Shown here piece after piece: positions 1-12,414 of a DNA stretch of 64,000 bases (position 1 is its first letter; each line of letters begins with the position of its first letter). Source of the DNA: Gnetum montanum. Lineage: Eukaryota > Streptophyta > Gnetopsida > Gnetales > Gnetaceae. A program made the translations under genes and the position numbers. A model generated the notes under the pieces. The model was not told where the DNA came from. It ran no database searches and worked only from the letters and a program-made list of their open reading frames with translations. The stretch spans positions 1,514,228 through 1,578,227 of the forward strand of contig MNCI01021399.1 in the NCBI GenBank assembly GCA_015680685.1, read 5' to 3'.

Positions 1-1060
1 TGAAGAATGGTATTCTATCAAGGTGTTTGCATTTCTTGAGTTGACTATTGTAGTGTACTACCAGATGTGATGTTCTGCTAGACTGAAGGGGGTCTGTGAT
101 GGTCTACAACTTCACCTCTTAGTTTGTTCATGAATATGCCCTCGATTCACTATGAAGTTCCTCCTTTATTGCATCAAAGATGCAAGTATTTATAGGTTTA
201 GTGTTAGTAAGGAATGTGGGATGGCTACCACTTGGTGGATGAAATAGTTGGAACTATGCTTAGTGTAGTTACTATTCATGTGGTGTGCTAATGGGGCTAA
301 TGGTATTGCACTTTGTTATGCTCTGTTGGGCTCTATGGGACTATGACTATGCTACCAATGTGTGCACTAGGAGGACCATGAGGTACCTAAGAAATAAAAC
401 TTAGAGACTACACTCTACAAGATTATGCTCTCCACACTCTCATGTGGGATTCAGAATAGTTACAATTTTGGGGCAAAAGGGAATACAAAAAAGAAGTATT
501 TTGCTAACTAAAAAGGTGAGTTGACTATGTTCTAGAGTTGAGTTGAGCATTGTTGCTACATTGTGGAGGCCGTTGGAGACTATCCTTGGTAGCTACACTT
601 CTCTAAAAGGTGACTATGCTCTAGGCTAGGGGTGAGTGTAGTCTTAGGACTTGGAAAAACTTACAAAATTGGCCTTTTTCTAAGTACACTCTCCTCGACT
701 ATGCTGTCTATGTTCTAGAATGGTATGCTTGGGGGAGAGTGTAGTCTTAACACTTAGCCAAAATTTTGGAATTTTTCCCTTCAACTGACTACACTCTAGG
801 AGACTACGCTCTCTATGCTCTGTTGAGTGTAGTTCCCACACTTTGTCAAAAATTGCAGTTGAGACACCATAGTCTAGATTTGGTGGTGTTTTTAGCTATA
901 TTAAAAGTACACCTAATAAAATTTACTACAAAACCAGCCACCAAATCACCAATCAAAATTGTGAACTATCAAGCAATAAAAATTAGAAATTTTCACTATT
1001 ATTATGAAGTCATCCATACATCAATTATACTAGCACCATGTCCCGAATTTCATTAGCAAC
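1..1060. repeat. Imperfect tandem repeats rich in GACTATGCT / AGTGTAGTC
   Basis: No gene is recognised here. The words GACTATGCT, ACTACACTCT and GTGTAGTCTT recur. Three imperfect units start with GTGTAGT at 636, 739 and 827, so the period is about 88-103 bp. The opposite-strand forms of the words alternate within a unit, which would allow hairpins. A 96-residue reading frame at 766-1056 crosses the array but has no recognisable domain and is not called. The block may be the remains of an LTR or of a retrotransposon 3' UTR array; I cannot assign it to a family. Confidence 0.5.
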
Positions 1061-2690
1061 ATAGCTAGCATCAATAGATATATCAACACAATATTATATG
1101 AATATATATTAATTATCATTATTATTTTCTCTCTTATGTCATTGTAGAAACACTTATGCCCTTCCCTAATGATAGATAGTTTTTGATAATTCCTTTCTTT
1201 TACTATAGAAGAATTTCAATCAAAATTTTCTTATAGGATAAAATAGCTGAGAAGGAATAAATTTTAATCCTAGCAAGATAGTTTTGGTGGCATCTGGTTG
1301 AAAATTTAAAAAGATCAAATCAAAATTTTAAAAGATAAACCATGGTTTAGATGCTACCCAAAATATGTGAGATATCATTTATTAAAAGAAGATACAATCA
1401 AATTTGCAAAGGTACAAAACTCATAATCAAAGCCATAATCTAGATCATTAAACATAGAGAATGAGAAGAATCTAGAAAGATAGTTTATTTAATAAAAAAT
1501 CCCATTAGGCCATTACTACTTCCTATCATTCTTCATGTTGATGAGCATAGTCAACAAAGTAGTAACAAACTACTTCATGAATTTAATTCAATGCAAGTAA
1601 AAATTCTAGAAGATAATGCAAAAATAACTTATACAATAATAAGCTTGAGATTGGAATTGAGGTTTTCTTGACTACTATCTTCATTTTGAGGAACTAGATT
1701 GGGTAGCAACTGTAATAAGTTTGAGCCCCTTCCTTTTCCCCTTGGGGAAATAATAAGTTACAAACTTTAAGAATAGGATCATGGTGTTGAATGGTAGATG
1801 GTGCCCATCAACAACCATATAAATTTACAAGCATGTACATGGACTCTATCGTAATCTGGAGATGGAATAAGCCAAACATCTAGAAGTCTAGAAATAGGAT
1901 GGGTAGATTCTAAGTAGTCTTCTTGGATATATTTGTACTAGGTGTATAGTGTATCATTAAATATGATTGAGGTATATGATCCATGATGTTTTGTGGCTCA
2001 TAATTACTAAAAATAGAAATTTATTAAAGCTAGAAATTAATTTAATGATGTAAGTAATCTAAAATCCTATAGGAATGAGTATGTGCTTCATCAACATGCA
2101 ATCACACTTCTAGATCCATGCATTAATCATTGGGCAACTAAACTAACTAATTACTAATAAACCAAATTAACTAGTCATTGTGTGTCCAAGTCAAATATAC
2201 CTAACACTAAAGGTCTTAGTGTAGTTAATCCACTTTTACTAATACTATGAGAAATGTAAAGGAAACTATTATAGAAAAATACTAATTTGTTATATGAAAA
2301 TAAAGAAAATAAAATATCAATATAATAAAAGTCATAGTGCTATAATATGAGAGAATCAATCTTGATCTTCTTTTTTGAAATATGATTACATCTAGATGTA
2401 ATCACTCAAATGAGAATTCAAGAAAATTGACTTAAGCATATGCTATAGGTACTTATAGATTGACTAAGAATTATGAAATGAAGGTGTAAGAGTTTCCCTA
2501 AGATTGATAAAAAGTGATGTTTTCTGTTATTACAACTCACATGTTTAAAGATAAAATCATTAATTACACTAATGAATCTATGTTAGCACATCATAGTCTA
2601 AGTTAATGCATATGCACTAACCAAGCTACATTGATGCATATGTATATTCTAAAATAGTGTATACATTGTATAGATTGAAAATATATAATA
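1061..2690. other. AT-rich gene-free stretch with a very eroded LTR-like segment
   Basis: No coding region is supported. From about 1790 to 2520 some words and their order resemble the B/D/F LTR family further right: an ACCATATAAAT start, GAGGTATATGAT, a central GTGTGTCCAAG, then CAATCTTGATCTTC. Their spacing would fit an ancient copy in which the 3' LTR of a minus-strand element follows the RT remnant at 2696-2845. The similarity is weak and judged by eye. Confidence 0.25.
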
Positions 2691-3800
2691 TTTATGTCCT
2701 AAAATAGTATCCATGACTTGGTCCACGAAAGGTAGTGAAAAATGATCCTTGAGTGTAATAGCATTCAATAGTCTAAAGTCAACACAGATTATCCATTTAT
2801 CTCCTTTCTTAAGAACAATGACAAGTGAGCATATTTTATTTTGGAATTAAGTCGAAATTGAGGTAATCATCTCAAAATTACTACCAAATTAGTGTATATG
2901 CAATGTTGGCATATATGAGATTAATTCATGTAATCTCCTCAAAGGATCATGTAAATGTCATGGGTAATTTATTTATTACCTCTAGTAATCTTCTCTTCTA
3001 TCTTTCATGATGTTGGCATTAATGATGATAGGCTTTTTATTTTTTTAAGTAAACACATTCTTATAATTCAAACAAAGGTTTTAAGCTCAATAGGCTTAGC
3101 ATACATTATCTAGGATCTCCAACTTTCTCCAATTAACTAGTTCTTCTTGAATATAGCTCTTTTAGGAAAATTTTCTTATTCCTCTAATCTTGTATATTTT
3201 CTCTACATAGAAATTGGTGATTTTCTTTATACATTTCATGCATATGTTTAATTTTTCCTTTTCTTTAGTGACCAATTGTTGAGTGTCTTCCTATTTAGTG
3301 GTCTTCATATAGCCATTTTTACACATACTTTTATTTTATATTTTTACTACATGCTAGAATGATGGTAACTTTAATATTTTAAATTTTCTATGCACACTTT
3401 CACCCTCAATAATTGTATGAAATCCATGAAACTTGCTTCCTCTCAACTTATTCATGTTTAATTTCCTTGGTAAATTCTAAGAAAATATCTTTGATGCCTA
3501 GCTTTTCATCAATTATGTTCATCTAATCTTTTTCCATGATAGGTGGGAACTTTCCATTATTTCTCCCTATGTGGATCATTAAGAAATTTTCAAGATAATA
3601 CCATACACTAATATTTGTTATAATATGATCAACATATTTCAATGGTACTATGACAAATTGATCTACAAGCTTCAACTTGATATTGTTCTTCCCTAGTAAG
3701 AATAGGTTTTAAGCTTTATACATTTATTGTGAAATGAGATTGACATCTAAACCTCAGTCTAAAAAAGATTTTCATGGTGATTTTTTTCAATTTATAAGTA
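2690..3800 (-). pseudogene. Eroded Ty3/gypsy pol: RT and protease-region remnant
   Basis: On the minus strand about 2696-2845 translates to a recognisable N-terminal reverse transcriptase block: a KKGDKW stretch, then CVDFRLLNAITLKDHF, then LPFVDQVMDTIL. This is the usual gypsy pattern around the first catalytic region of RT (chromosomal retrotransposon remnant). Upstream in that sense, about 3560-3720, is a weaker match to the protease-to-RT segment (VDQFVIVPLKYVD). The YxDD motif, RNase H and integrase are missing, and stops and frameshifts are frequent. It is the oldest element piece in the window and probably unrelated to T1/T2. Confidence 0.6.
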
Positions 3801-6100
3801 AATTAATGGGCTGCTAGTATTAGTTTTCTATTATGGAAGATCAACCACCTAAATCTCATTGAATATCACATAAGTGTTAATTTTCTAATATTAGTTTCAA
3901 CAAATTTTTACCTTGTTAGTTAAAATTACTGATCACATGGAGACTCTTAAACATCATTGTTTGTTTACCTTTGTAATTAAGATGAATTGATTAGTCTAAT
4001 AGAATTATCTAGAAGGTTGGGAAGTATGCTAAAGAAAAGAATACTTCATATTTTTGGAGGATTTCTCTAATGAAAGTCCTACAAAAAACACCTCAATGAA
4101 TCAAATAGAAAACATCTAACCCACTATTCCTATGAAATTATTCTTCTTAACTTCACAATGACACCTTCACAAACTAAGTGTTAGAGTCCTCAATTCACTG
4201 CCAAAAATGGTTTTTAACTCAATATAACCTTCACTAGGTTAATGATAATGACATGATGAGGCATGAATTTCTAATCAAATGGCTAAGTATAGAATGCTAG
4301 AAAATTGGCTAAGTATAAAATGTTGAAAATTTAATTAGGTATGAAATGAATTAGGAGTGATGAAATAAAAACTAAGTGTAAAAACATGCATAAATAGCAT
4401 AGGATATTAAGTATGAGATACTATGATATGGAGGAAGGGTTTAGATTCTCTTCCCAAATAAATATAAGTATTTATCTTCTATGAAGGGACAAACTACATG
4501 TGTTTGTAAAAACATATATATAAAAACTGATGATATAAGCTCAATTCAAGAGAAAAATATGAGTTTGATGGAGGATTTTGAAACTCTAGAGGATAGGGGT
4601 AGTTAGATGGATAAGTGACAAGAATGATTGAAAATTAGTTTGAAGTAAAAACAGGGTTGTTTTAACTAAGTGTCATAGTGATGATGTTTGAACCTTAAAA
4701 ATTATATGAGGCCTAGAAAATTGCATCTCTAGGAATCAATATTGATGCTTATTAAGTGAAGTCAAAGGCACACTAATATTGGTTCTAAAGGCATATGCAT
4801 GAACATGGAGCACATTGGTGATGTTGGAAGGTATATTGTACATGCTCACCATCTCTTGAAATCTTGAAATTGTGCTCAAGGTCTCATGAAAACCAACCTA
4901 GAATTTATGATTTTAACCCCTATTTATAGGCCTAGGGTTGCTAATTTGAACTTGGATTTAAGTCATGCCTTTGTGGAAGTTGTCTTGGAGTTCAAAATAG
5001 TAATTTTAGCCTTTAAACTTGGGAAGTATAGTAATATAGCCAAATGACATTGACGTTAGCATTAGTGTTACCAACACTTAGGAAAATTTTTCTAAATTTA
5101 TCTAAATACTGATTCCTACCTTCTAGAGCTTTTTCTAATGCCCAAACTAATGTTGAATAGTGTTGAGATGTTGCTAAGATGCTCGTGAGGTAGGGGGATG
5201 CTGCTAAATGTCAAGATAAGGGTAGATGATGTCACATTGGTGGTTTTATGATAGTGACATGTCAACATCAAAATTTTGACTATTTTATCCAAGCTACCAT
5301 TTTGAGCTTCCAAAGCCTTATTTGATGCTTGAATTGAAGTCAAATTCTACTAAGATAATACCAAAAGACTAAGGAGACTAGTGAATGGTATTAGATTTTG
5401 GGCAAGATGAGCATGGAGGTCAAGGTATGTGTCTCACAAGTGTTAGTAAGGTACTTAGAGAAATTTGCGAACTTTTCCGAGTGAAGCTTGTGAGCCTCAA
5501 GGATGTTGAAAAGTGATGGAATGATATCCAGAGGTTTCCAAGGAACTTTCATAGTCAAGAAAATGATGTCAAATGTTAATCCTAAGTTGTTAGAATCATG
5601 CTAACATCATCATGGTGATGTTGACGTTGATGATAATGTCAACATTAACATCACCTATAGAGTTAGAAAAATATCTAACTTCAAAACTACCAAAGTTACC
5701 ATAGAAAATGTTGAAATCACCATTTGGAGTATCAAAACTAACATCAACAAATCATTGGAGAGCTTGGAAAGATAGGAGATGAGTCAAATTGTAGGTGAGA
5801 TTTACCTTGGGAATGCTTGAGATCATGATTATGCTTTCAACATAAATGTTAATGTTAATCGAGAGTTAGAATTTTTTCATGTGTTAGGGACCTACAACCA
5901 AACTACCTAAAATCATCAAATTTGATTCCCATAATGCTATGGAATCCTAGGATATGCTATTTTGGATCTAATGACATGTATTAGTCATGCCATCCATAAG
6001 TTTTAATCCCATGACAATTAGAATTCCTATGAGTTTTAACCCATGCAAATTATTTGTGATAGTATTATAGAAAAAGAAGTGTAAGCTCAACAAATATAAA
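3801..6100. other. AT-rich intergenic DNA, no gene seen
   Basis: I find no supported coding region, RNA gene or complete repeat. The 75-codon frame at 5116-5343 (minus) has no recognisable domain. Words such as GTTGACGTTGATG, TGTCAACATTAACATC and GTTAATGTTAATC recur between about 5040 and 5860. One pair, at about 5618-5654, forms an imperfect inverted repeat that could fold as a hairpin. The segment ends directly at the F LTR. Confidence 0.5.
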
Positions 6101-6846
6101 TGATGAGTGGCAAGGTACCTCTACAATCAACCATACGAATACGAGCATTACACCTGGACTAGTATTAGCTTTGTCATGTATGTTTTAGTTCAGAGTGAGG
6201 TGTATGATGGGTTTCTAACCTAATGCTACTCCTAAAGGAAATGGAAAGTAATATTAACTAATCTAGGAGAGATAGGGTAAGAGAATCTAAACTAGCCTAA
6301 GTGCGATGAGCATCCATTCCTTGATTATCTGTACACATCTTAGACTTTGTGCACAACTACCACTGGGATTACCAAGCGCAAATCCTAGGTATGCTACTAG
6401 GTTACCAAGTAGTCACACTTAAATGCTCGTAATCAAGTTGTACTTATTCCACGTTTTAACATGAGTTTAAGGGTGAGAAGAGATTAACTAGGAAATAAGT
6501 AAATAACAATTAAATAATTAATTAAACTAAGTGAGTGTTGCAATGATGAAGTAATCTCGATCTTTATTGCTAGTCATGTACATGTCCAAGTACGTCACAC
6601 TCGAATAAAGGATGTCGTACAATTACAATCACCACACTGCTGGCATACACTGGAAAATAATTCTAACTCTAAGAAGGGAAAATGCAAGAGTTTAGCTAAG
6701 GGACTAAAACCTAGATGCCTAAACTCATCTGTCTACCTCTTATTTATAGATGAGGAGATAGGCCATGATATCGCATGTGCGATATCACAACTGGCATGCG
6801 ATATCGTGTACGCGATATTGCAGTCACCCTAAATGACGACTCATCA
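6101..6846 (-). repeat. Element F 3' LTR (TGATGAG...CTCATCA family)
   Basis: The LTR belongs to a minus-strand element. On the plus strand it starts TGATGAGTGGCAAGG and ends GACGACTCATCA, giving terminal inverted TGATGAG/CTCATCA. It matches the B LTRs over most of its length but lacks about 95 bp just after GAGCATTACAC, which accounts for its 746 bp against about 820 in B. Two dyad motifs, centred near 6776.5 and 6809.5, lie just upstream (minus sense) of TATAAATAAGAGG at about 6740-6750. It follows a purine-rich tract, so it is the 3' LTR of F. Confidence 0.88.
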
Positions 6847-6862
6847 TACCCCCACAACTGAA
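6847..6862 (-). other. Element F polypurine tract
   Basis: Read on the minus strand, AGTTGTGGGGGTA abuts the TGATGAG start of the LTR. Near-identical G-runs abut the D LTR (after 40456) and the G LTR (after 36387). This is the expected primer site for plus-strand DNA synthesis and fixes the orientation of these LTRs. Confidence 0.75.
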
Positions 6863-7011
6863 TGAAAACTCATCCTCGAGTTACAATGATTACAAAGTGG
6901 ATAGGTATGGGATTATTAAATGGGAAAATTGGATTATGCCACAGTGTGAAATGAGAAAAAAAATAAGGACAAAACACACAGAATGTTCTACATCTACCAA
7001 AAGTTTGGAAC

Positions 7012-9793
7012 TCATGTAGTTCCAGGTGGCGGTGGCTCCTCCATTGCTGCCTTCCCTTTGTCTTGTGCTCCAGGTTTTGAGGCTTGATGATGTTGAAGTA
7101 TGTCTTGGAGCTTCTCCTCTTTGGTCCAAGGGTATTGTGCCATCCATGCTAATGTTTTGATGTTTGATGGAGTCAGTACTTCCCATTGACAGGGTAGTTG
7201 CGGAAACATTTGATTGGCTTTGACGTACCAAGCTACAAACACCCATCGTTCCTCCTCATAGGCTCTGGCTTTATTCTTGTACTCTTAAAAATTTGCTAGA
7301 CATTAAGCCAAGTCTGTTGCAATACCTTTCTATCCTTGGTAGCTGGCTTTCACCACCTCAAGTTTAGAATTTGCAACTTCCAGTTTCTCCAACAGCTTCT
7401 TGCGTTTTGCAAATTCTGCTTCATATTTTATGTGGGTGGTTGCTACTTACTGCTTGAGTCTCTTCTTAGGAACCCTGCTATTAACATGGAAAGGTTAGCA
7501 TACCTCATATTGGCCAACTCCATGTATTTCATCAGATCCTGAATCTGCAGGTCTTGGCTCTTAACTTCCGCTTGGTGGAGAAAGGCATATGTGTCAAATA
7601 TGGCTCACTAGTTAGTGTGTTGAGCACTGAAAAAGTTGATCTAGGCCTTGGCCATATGGATCTCCTTCTCAAGGATCTATTTATACATCCCCACCTGATC
7701 TTGGAAGTTCTCCTTTAGCTTCTCATGTCGTTTAGCCTCATTTTTCCACATGCTTATCTCAATAGCTGACTTCTAACGAATGACACATACCTCCTCCATC
7801 GAGAGGATTCGATTTTCTCTGGCTAAAAGGCTTACATCTCGGTTGACCCAGATGAATTGTTCTTGTAATTTATGGAAGTGTTTCTCAAGAATGTTCTTTT
7901 GCTTTTTCGCAGTGGTCAACCGAAGGTTGTCTACAATGAGATTCTTGTTTTCTTCTTGTAAGGCCTTAAGTGCCTTGATATGTGCATGATTTTGCGCCTA
8001 TTCTATGGAAGCATCCCAAATAGCTTCTCTTTTTCATCAACCACACTTTTATTCTATGCTGTTAGCTTGGTTAGTGCTTAGTTCTAAAATTATCTAGCTA
8101 GTCTGTAGGAACAAATTGTAGAGGATCCTGTTGTGCTACTTGTAAGGCCACGAGCTGCTCTTGTAGTTTCTGCACCTTAGCTTTAGCATGCCCGACCCTC
8201 ACTTTTGTTAAGACCAGCTTCCCCTTCATGAAAATGAGGTCTGACTAAATTACTGTAACATCTTGAGGGATGTCAAATAGGGATGTCAGTACTTTCCCTA
8301 TTTGGAGCAATCGATCAAGCACATCCTCATGTTCTGCAAGAGTCATTGAGGTTCTGGCCAAATTTTAAGCATCCTGTGCTCTTGTGAGATTTGCCGATGG
8401 CACAACATGTACGTTGAAGGATTCTTGATGTGGTTTGTGACCACTTCTGTAGCTCCCGTGGCATTCTAGTGTTGCATGACCACCACAGTGGCCCCTTCAC
8501 TAGTTTCTAATTACACCTAGAAAGATGTCACGTTTCTTGAGATCTATTTTGATCATCTACTTTCCCCTCCTCCTATGTGAATAGATACTTCCCCCTTGTG
8601 TGATCCAATGAAATAGTAGGCTAAATGGCATCATCGATGATGCAGAAGAGGTTTGCATCATCATGGCTTCCCCAACTGATTGTCTCAATGATGGCCCTAA
8701 GATGGCTCATCCACGGTCTATAGTCTTATGGTGACTATTGATCCTGGCTTGTGTTGGGCCCTGCTTCTTGTTGTTTGTTGGGACCCATGGTTGAAGGTTG
8801 GCTGGGTCCTACAAGTTGAGTTGTAGTTAGTTCATCCATCTGTTCTTCTTCTTGTTTTGGTCCTAGCTCTTCACCAGTGCTTTTCCTTGGAGCTAGCGCC
8901 TTTATCAATTCAACATATGAAGTAGTTTGGGCTTTTCTAAGGACATCATTAGTGTACCATCGAATACTAGCATGTCGGCAAAGCTTTTTGATAAAACAAG
9001 GAAAAGGCAGCACCATTTTCCCTGTCTTTCGTTCCTCGAACCACCTTAGGATCTTCAAAAAATATAGATGGGATAGGTTAGCGGTAACCTTTCCCATTAG
9101 CACTACACATCCTCTAGCTGCATACATTGATATTCTTTTCAAGTCCTTCATGGGGAAGAGGTGATATGTTCCAATTTTGAAGTAAATCCTCTCTTCCATC
9201 ATCAACTCACCAAATGTTTTATCTCTTCCATAAGCCTTCTCCAACCAATCCCTTCGCACATCAGGGTTTGAATAGGTGGATAACTGAGTAACTTTGGGCC
9301 CTGTATTCGAAAGGTTTAACACTTCTAAAATGGCCTACATGGAGAAATCAACTATCACACCACAAATATTGATAGTGGTGCCTTGCTCCCTATTATGCCA
9401 AAATTGGTATATCTCTCCTAGGTACCAGGCACTGCTTTCAGAGAGGGTAGGCCATAATGGGGATCCTTTGAGGTGATCCCTAATAGCCTCAGGAGAAAAC
9501 TCTACAAAAGATTTGAAGTTCAATTCCACAGTCACCATAGTGAATGTGGACTTTTCATGGATGGCTTCAACATAATCTTGGGGCAATGTGAGATGTTGTC
9601 CCTGTTCAGGCGCTGTCACAGCTCCTTCTTCTGCCTACTCGGACCGTATAGTAGGAGGATCTTCTTGATGAATGTTGAATGATTATTCCTCCTATTCTGC
9701 ATGTTGTCTAGAAGGACCTCATCTTCCACCTCTCCAAGATCGTTTGTTTCCACCTTGAGAAGGACCTTCCTGTTGTCCACGTTTTGGGGCCAT
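7012..9793 (-). pseudogene. Element F cargo gene: RGG N-terminus, globular domain, long coiled coil
   Basis: A degraded reading frame of roughly 900 codons lies between the pol side and the 3' LTR. The start ATG at 9793 follows GTGTGATTGTAG, a plausible intron acceptor. The first residues are MAPKRGQQEGPSQGG followed by an Arg/Gly-rich stretch. Several stops there replace likely Gln or Arg codons. The middle (9619-8735) is well preserved, with two long open segments containing the blocks SPLWPTLSESSAWYLGEIYQ and GRDKTFGELMMEERIYFKIG. About 8050-7560 reads as Leu/Glu/Lys-rich coiled coil (ALKALQEENKNLIVDNLRLT). The C-terminus (7242-7012) is Trp-rich and ends PPPPGTT. It is neither gag, pol nor env. 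The architecture recalls accessory plant-transposon proteins, but no function can be assigned. Confidence 0.6.
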
Positions 9794-10156
9794 CTACAAT
9801 CACACGGGGCCAAGCATTAGTAAGGTTGTTTTTGAAGTTAAGTTATACCTTACTACTTGCCTTAATTAATGATCTCATTTTATCTCCATGTGTTATAGTT
9901 GATTACCCTAGATAATGTCCTTTGGAAAATGATAAATTCCAAAAAATTTAGGCACTTTTCGGTAGATGTCCCTCCCTCATGACTAAGCTGAACACTCTAG
10001 GTTCAAGCAGGTTCAAATGGAATTAAAATCGGAGTACCAGCAAGCAAGATATAGTGAGAAAAGAAAGGGTTTCTCAATCACAAGTTGTAGAGAAAAAAAT
10101 CGAAAACTCCCCTGTGTGAATGACAAAAATGATCTTAAGTGTTGTAGGGGGTCACC
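9794..10156 (-). other. 5' leader of the F cargo gene with probable intron
   Basis: This lies between the TATA box at 10157-10164 and the cargo ATG. In minus sense it ends TTGATTGTAG-like directly before the ATG, as a 3' splice site would. No donor could be chosen with certainty. There is no other coding signal. Confidence 0.4.
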
Positions 10157-10247
10157 TATTTATAGGTTGCGGGGACGCGATATCATGTATGATACATCAC
10201 ATATGCGATATCACGTCAGCTGTGATATCGCATACATGATATCACGG
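10157..10247 (-). promoter_or_regulatory. Internal promoter of F: TATA box with dyad motifs upstream
   Basis: Reading the minus strand, TATAAATA occupies 10164-10157. Upstream, 10177-10247 holds several GATATC-containing dyads: arms GCGATATCAC (10205-10214) and GTGATATCGC (10222-10231), plus a 24-bp near-palindrome at 10222-10245 with two mismatched pairs. The same TATA-plus-dyads arrangement occurs in LTRs B, D, E and F. Here it lies in internal DNA about 360 bp before the cargo ATG, with no LTR around it. I infer it drives the cargo gene. Confidence 0.55.
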
Positions 10248-11347
10248 CCCTAGTGACATGAGGCACAACAAAAATACCTAAATTTCTTGAAATTAATGTT
10301 GTAATTTAGGAAATTAAGCTATGATCAAGGGGTTCTAGGGAAATTATATTAATTTAAAAGGCACAATTAATGATGATGGTATGGATTTTATCAATAAAAC
10401 CTCAGATGGGAGAAAAAGGTTATGTAATGGTACATAGGAACGTGGAAATTTAGAGGGATAATAATAGGGAAAGAAAATCATTTCAAAATTATGTTGAGGG
10501 TAAGAAATGGTGTGTGTGAGCTATGTCACAAGTAAAGATTACAAAAGATTACACAAGTGGATCCTCCCCAAAGCAGGTTTCAACCTATAATACCCTTGTG
10601 TAACCACACTTAAAGTGTAGGTTAAATGTAACCTGCACTAAGTCCACAAAACACACACATGTAAATATCATTGGAATGAGGTAAGAATTCTATGTTACAC
10701 ATGACATGAGCTATAATTATATGAACAATGAGATGAGATGAACTAGAGAAGGGATTGTAGAGATTGGGACATGAGGTAACTGACCTAGGGCACAGTGAAT
10801 CCTACATGTAAATCATGATTAAGGTGTCATTAACCCATCGTTCCAAGATCAGGACCAAGTCCATTTTTCTAATCAGTGACATCGCATTGTTTCATCCCAT
10901 GATGAGCAACTATGAGAGTACCATAACAACAAGGTGTACGATCACTTGACATTTTGTTCAAGGGAGGAGTGATTTTTATTTTGTGGCACTTTTCTTTTAC
11001 TTTTCTTTTTCTTTCTTTTCCTTTTTTTTCTTTGAATACTGAATCCAGAGAAGTTGCTAACCTTTAGGCATGGGTGCATGTCTTTCTAGTGAGACCCCCT
11101 AGAACAACATTGGATTTTTGAGTGCCCTTCTGATTACTCTTACTCCTATTTTTCATTAGATCTACAAGGATCTTAGTACAACCACGTTGCATGATCACTC
11201 CCATAGATGTTACCAAAGAGAATCCGAAAGTTCCTTTGATGTCACATCCTAATCATTCCTTCTGGGTTCATCCTTCTTCATTCTGGGTAAAATGAACACA
11301 TAATTAATTTTACAATTTTAAAAATTTCAAGAACATCACTGTACCCT
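10248..11347 (-). other. Element F spacer between lost pol and cargo gene
   Basis: No gene is visible. About 10560-10690 resembles 41230-41340 of element D (shared GGATCCTCCCCAAAG-like and GTAAATATCATTGGAA-like words), placing this as the region downstream of integrase in the same family. A pyrimidine-rich run at 10970-11030 (TTTTCTTTTTCTTTC) is simple sequence. The segment is cut at 11347 by the B LTR, so F has lost its 5' LTR, gag and pol. Confidence 0.5.
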
Positions 11348-12159
11348 TGATGAGTGGCAAGATACCCCTACACTCAACCATACGAATACGAGCATTCTCA
11401 CGCACGATCCAGTCGATCTTCGTAGATGGACTAGTTGTGGCACCTAGATAGTTATTCTTAGGTCATAGTTCACTGTCTTCCCACTTGGACTAGTATTAGC
11501 TTTGTCACATATGGTTTAGTACAGAGTGAGGTGTATGATTTTTTCCTAATCTAATGCTACTCCTAGGGCAGTGGAAAATAATATTAACTAAGCCAAGCTA
11601 GGAGGAAAAGGTAAGAAAATCTAATTTAGCCTAAGTGCGATGAGCATCTGTTCCTTAATTATCTATACACATCTTGGACCTTGTGCATGACTACCATTGG
11701 GATTACCAAGTGTAGATCCTAGGTACGCCACTAGGTTACCAAGTAGTCACACTTAAATACTCGTAATCAAGTCGTACTCATTCCACGTTACTAGGAGATA
11801 AGGGTGAGAGAGAGACTAGATAGGAAAGCGGTAAATAACATTAATTAAATAAATAACAAAGTGAATGTTTCATGGATGAAGTAATCTTGATATTTATTGC
11901 TAATCATGTGCATGTCCAAGTATGTCACACTCGAATAAAGAATGCCATATAATTACATTCACCACACTATGGGAAGATTCTAGAAAATAATCTATCTCTG
12001 GAGGGATCAAACTACTAGAGCTTCGCTACAATATAACCTCTAATTATGAATAAGGGAGAGCTGCTTCTTATTTATAGACATTGCGATAGACTACGATATC
12101 ACGTACGCGATATCGTAGGGGAAGACGCAATATTATGTACATGATATCGCATCCCATCA
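11348..12159 (-). repeat. Element B 3' LTR
   Basis: This 812-bp LTR starts TGATGAGTGGCAAG and ends ATCCCATCA on the plus strand. It carries the dyad pair (centres about 12104.5 and 12138.5, the first with one mismatched pair) next to TATAAATAAG at about 12068-12076 in minus sense. A good polypurine tract is not obvious at 12160 and above. Confidence 0.8.
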
Positions 12160-12414
12160 ACCCTCGAACAAAGCCTCTTATTTGTAGAATGGATGAGTGG
12201 GTGTAATGGGCTCACTGTCCAAATAATTGATCACTCATGACTTAATAAAATAGAACACACCTCAACCAACGATCCACATGAGTGTTTTATTCATAGACGA
12301 GATTACTTATAAGAAGACAAAAATACCAAAAGACAAAAAGATAAAACAAGAAGTTGTAAAATGAAAAACTGGAAAACAAAAAGTTGTAAAATTAAAGAAA
12401 ATAAAAAGTGGTTA
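12160..12414. other. Element B 3' untranslated region
   Basis: Non-coding, A-rich on the plus strand (AAAGACAAAAAGATAAAACAAG). No gene is seen. It lies between the end of gag and the 3' LTR. Confidence 0.45.

Noticed and set aside
766-1056. 96-residue frame over the tandem array
   Set aside because: No domain, crosses repeats and lacks gene context.
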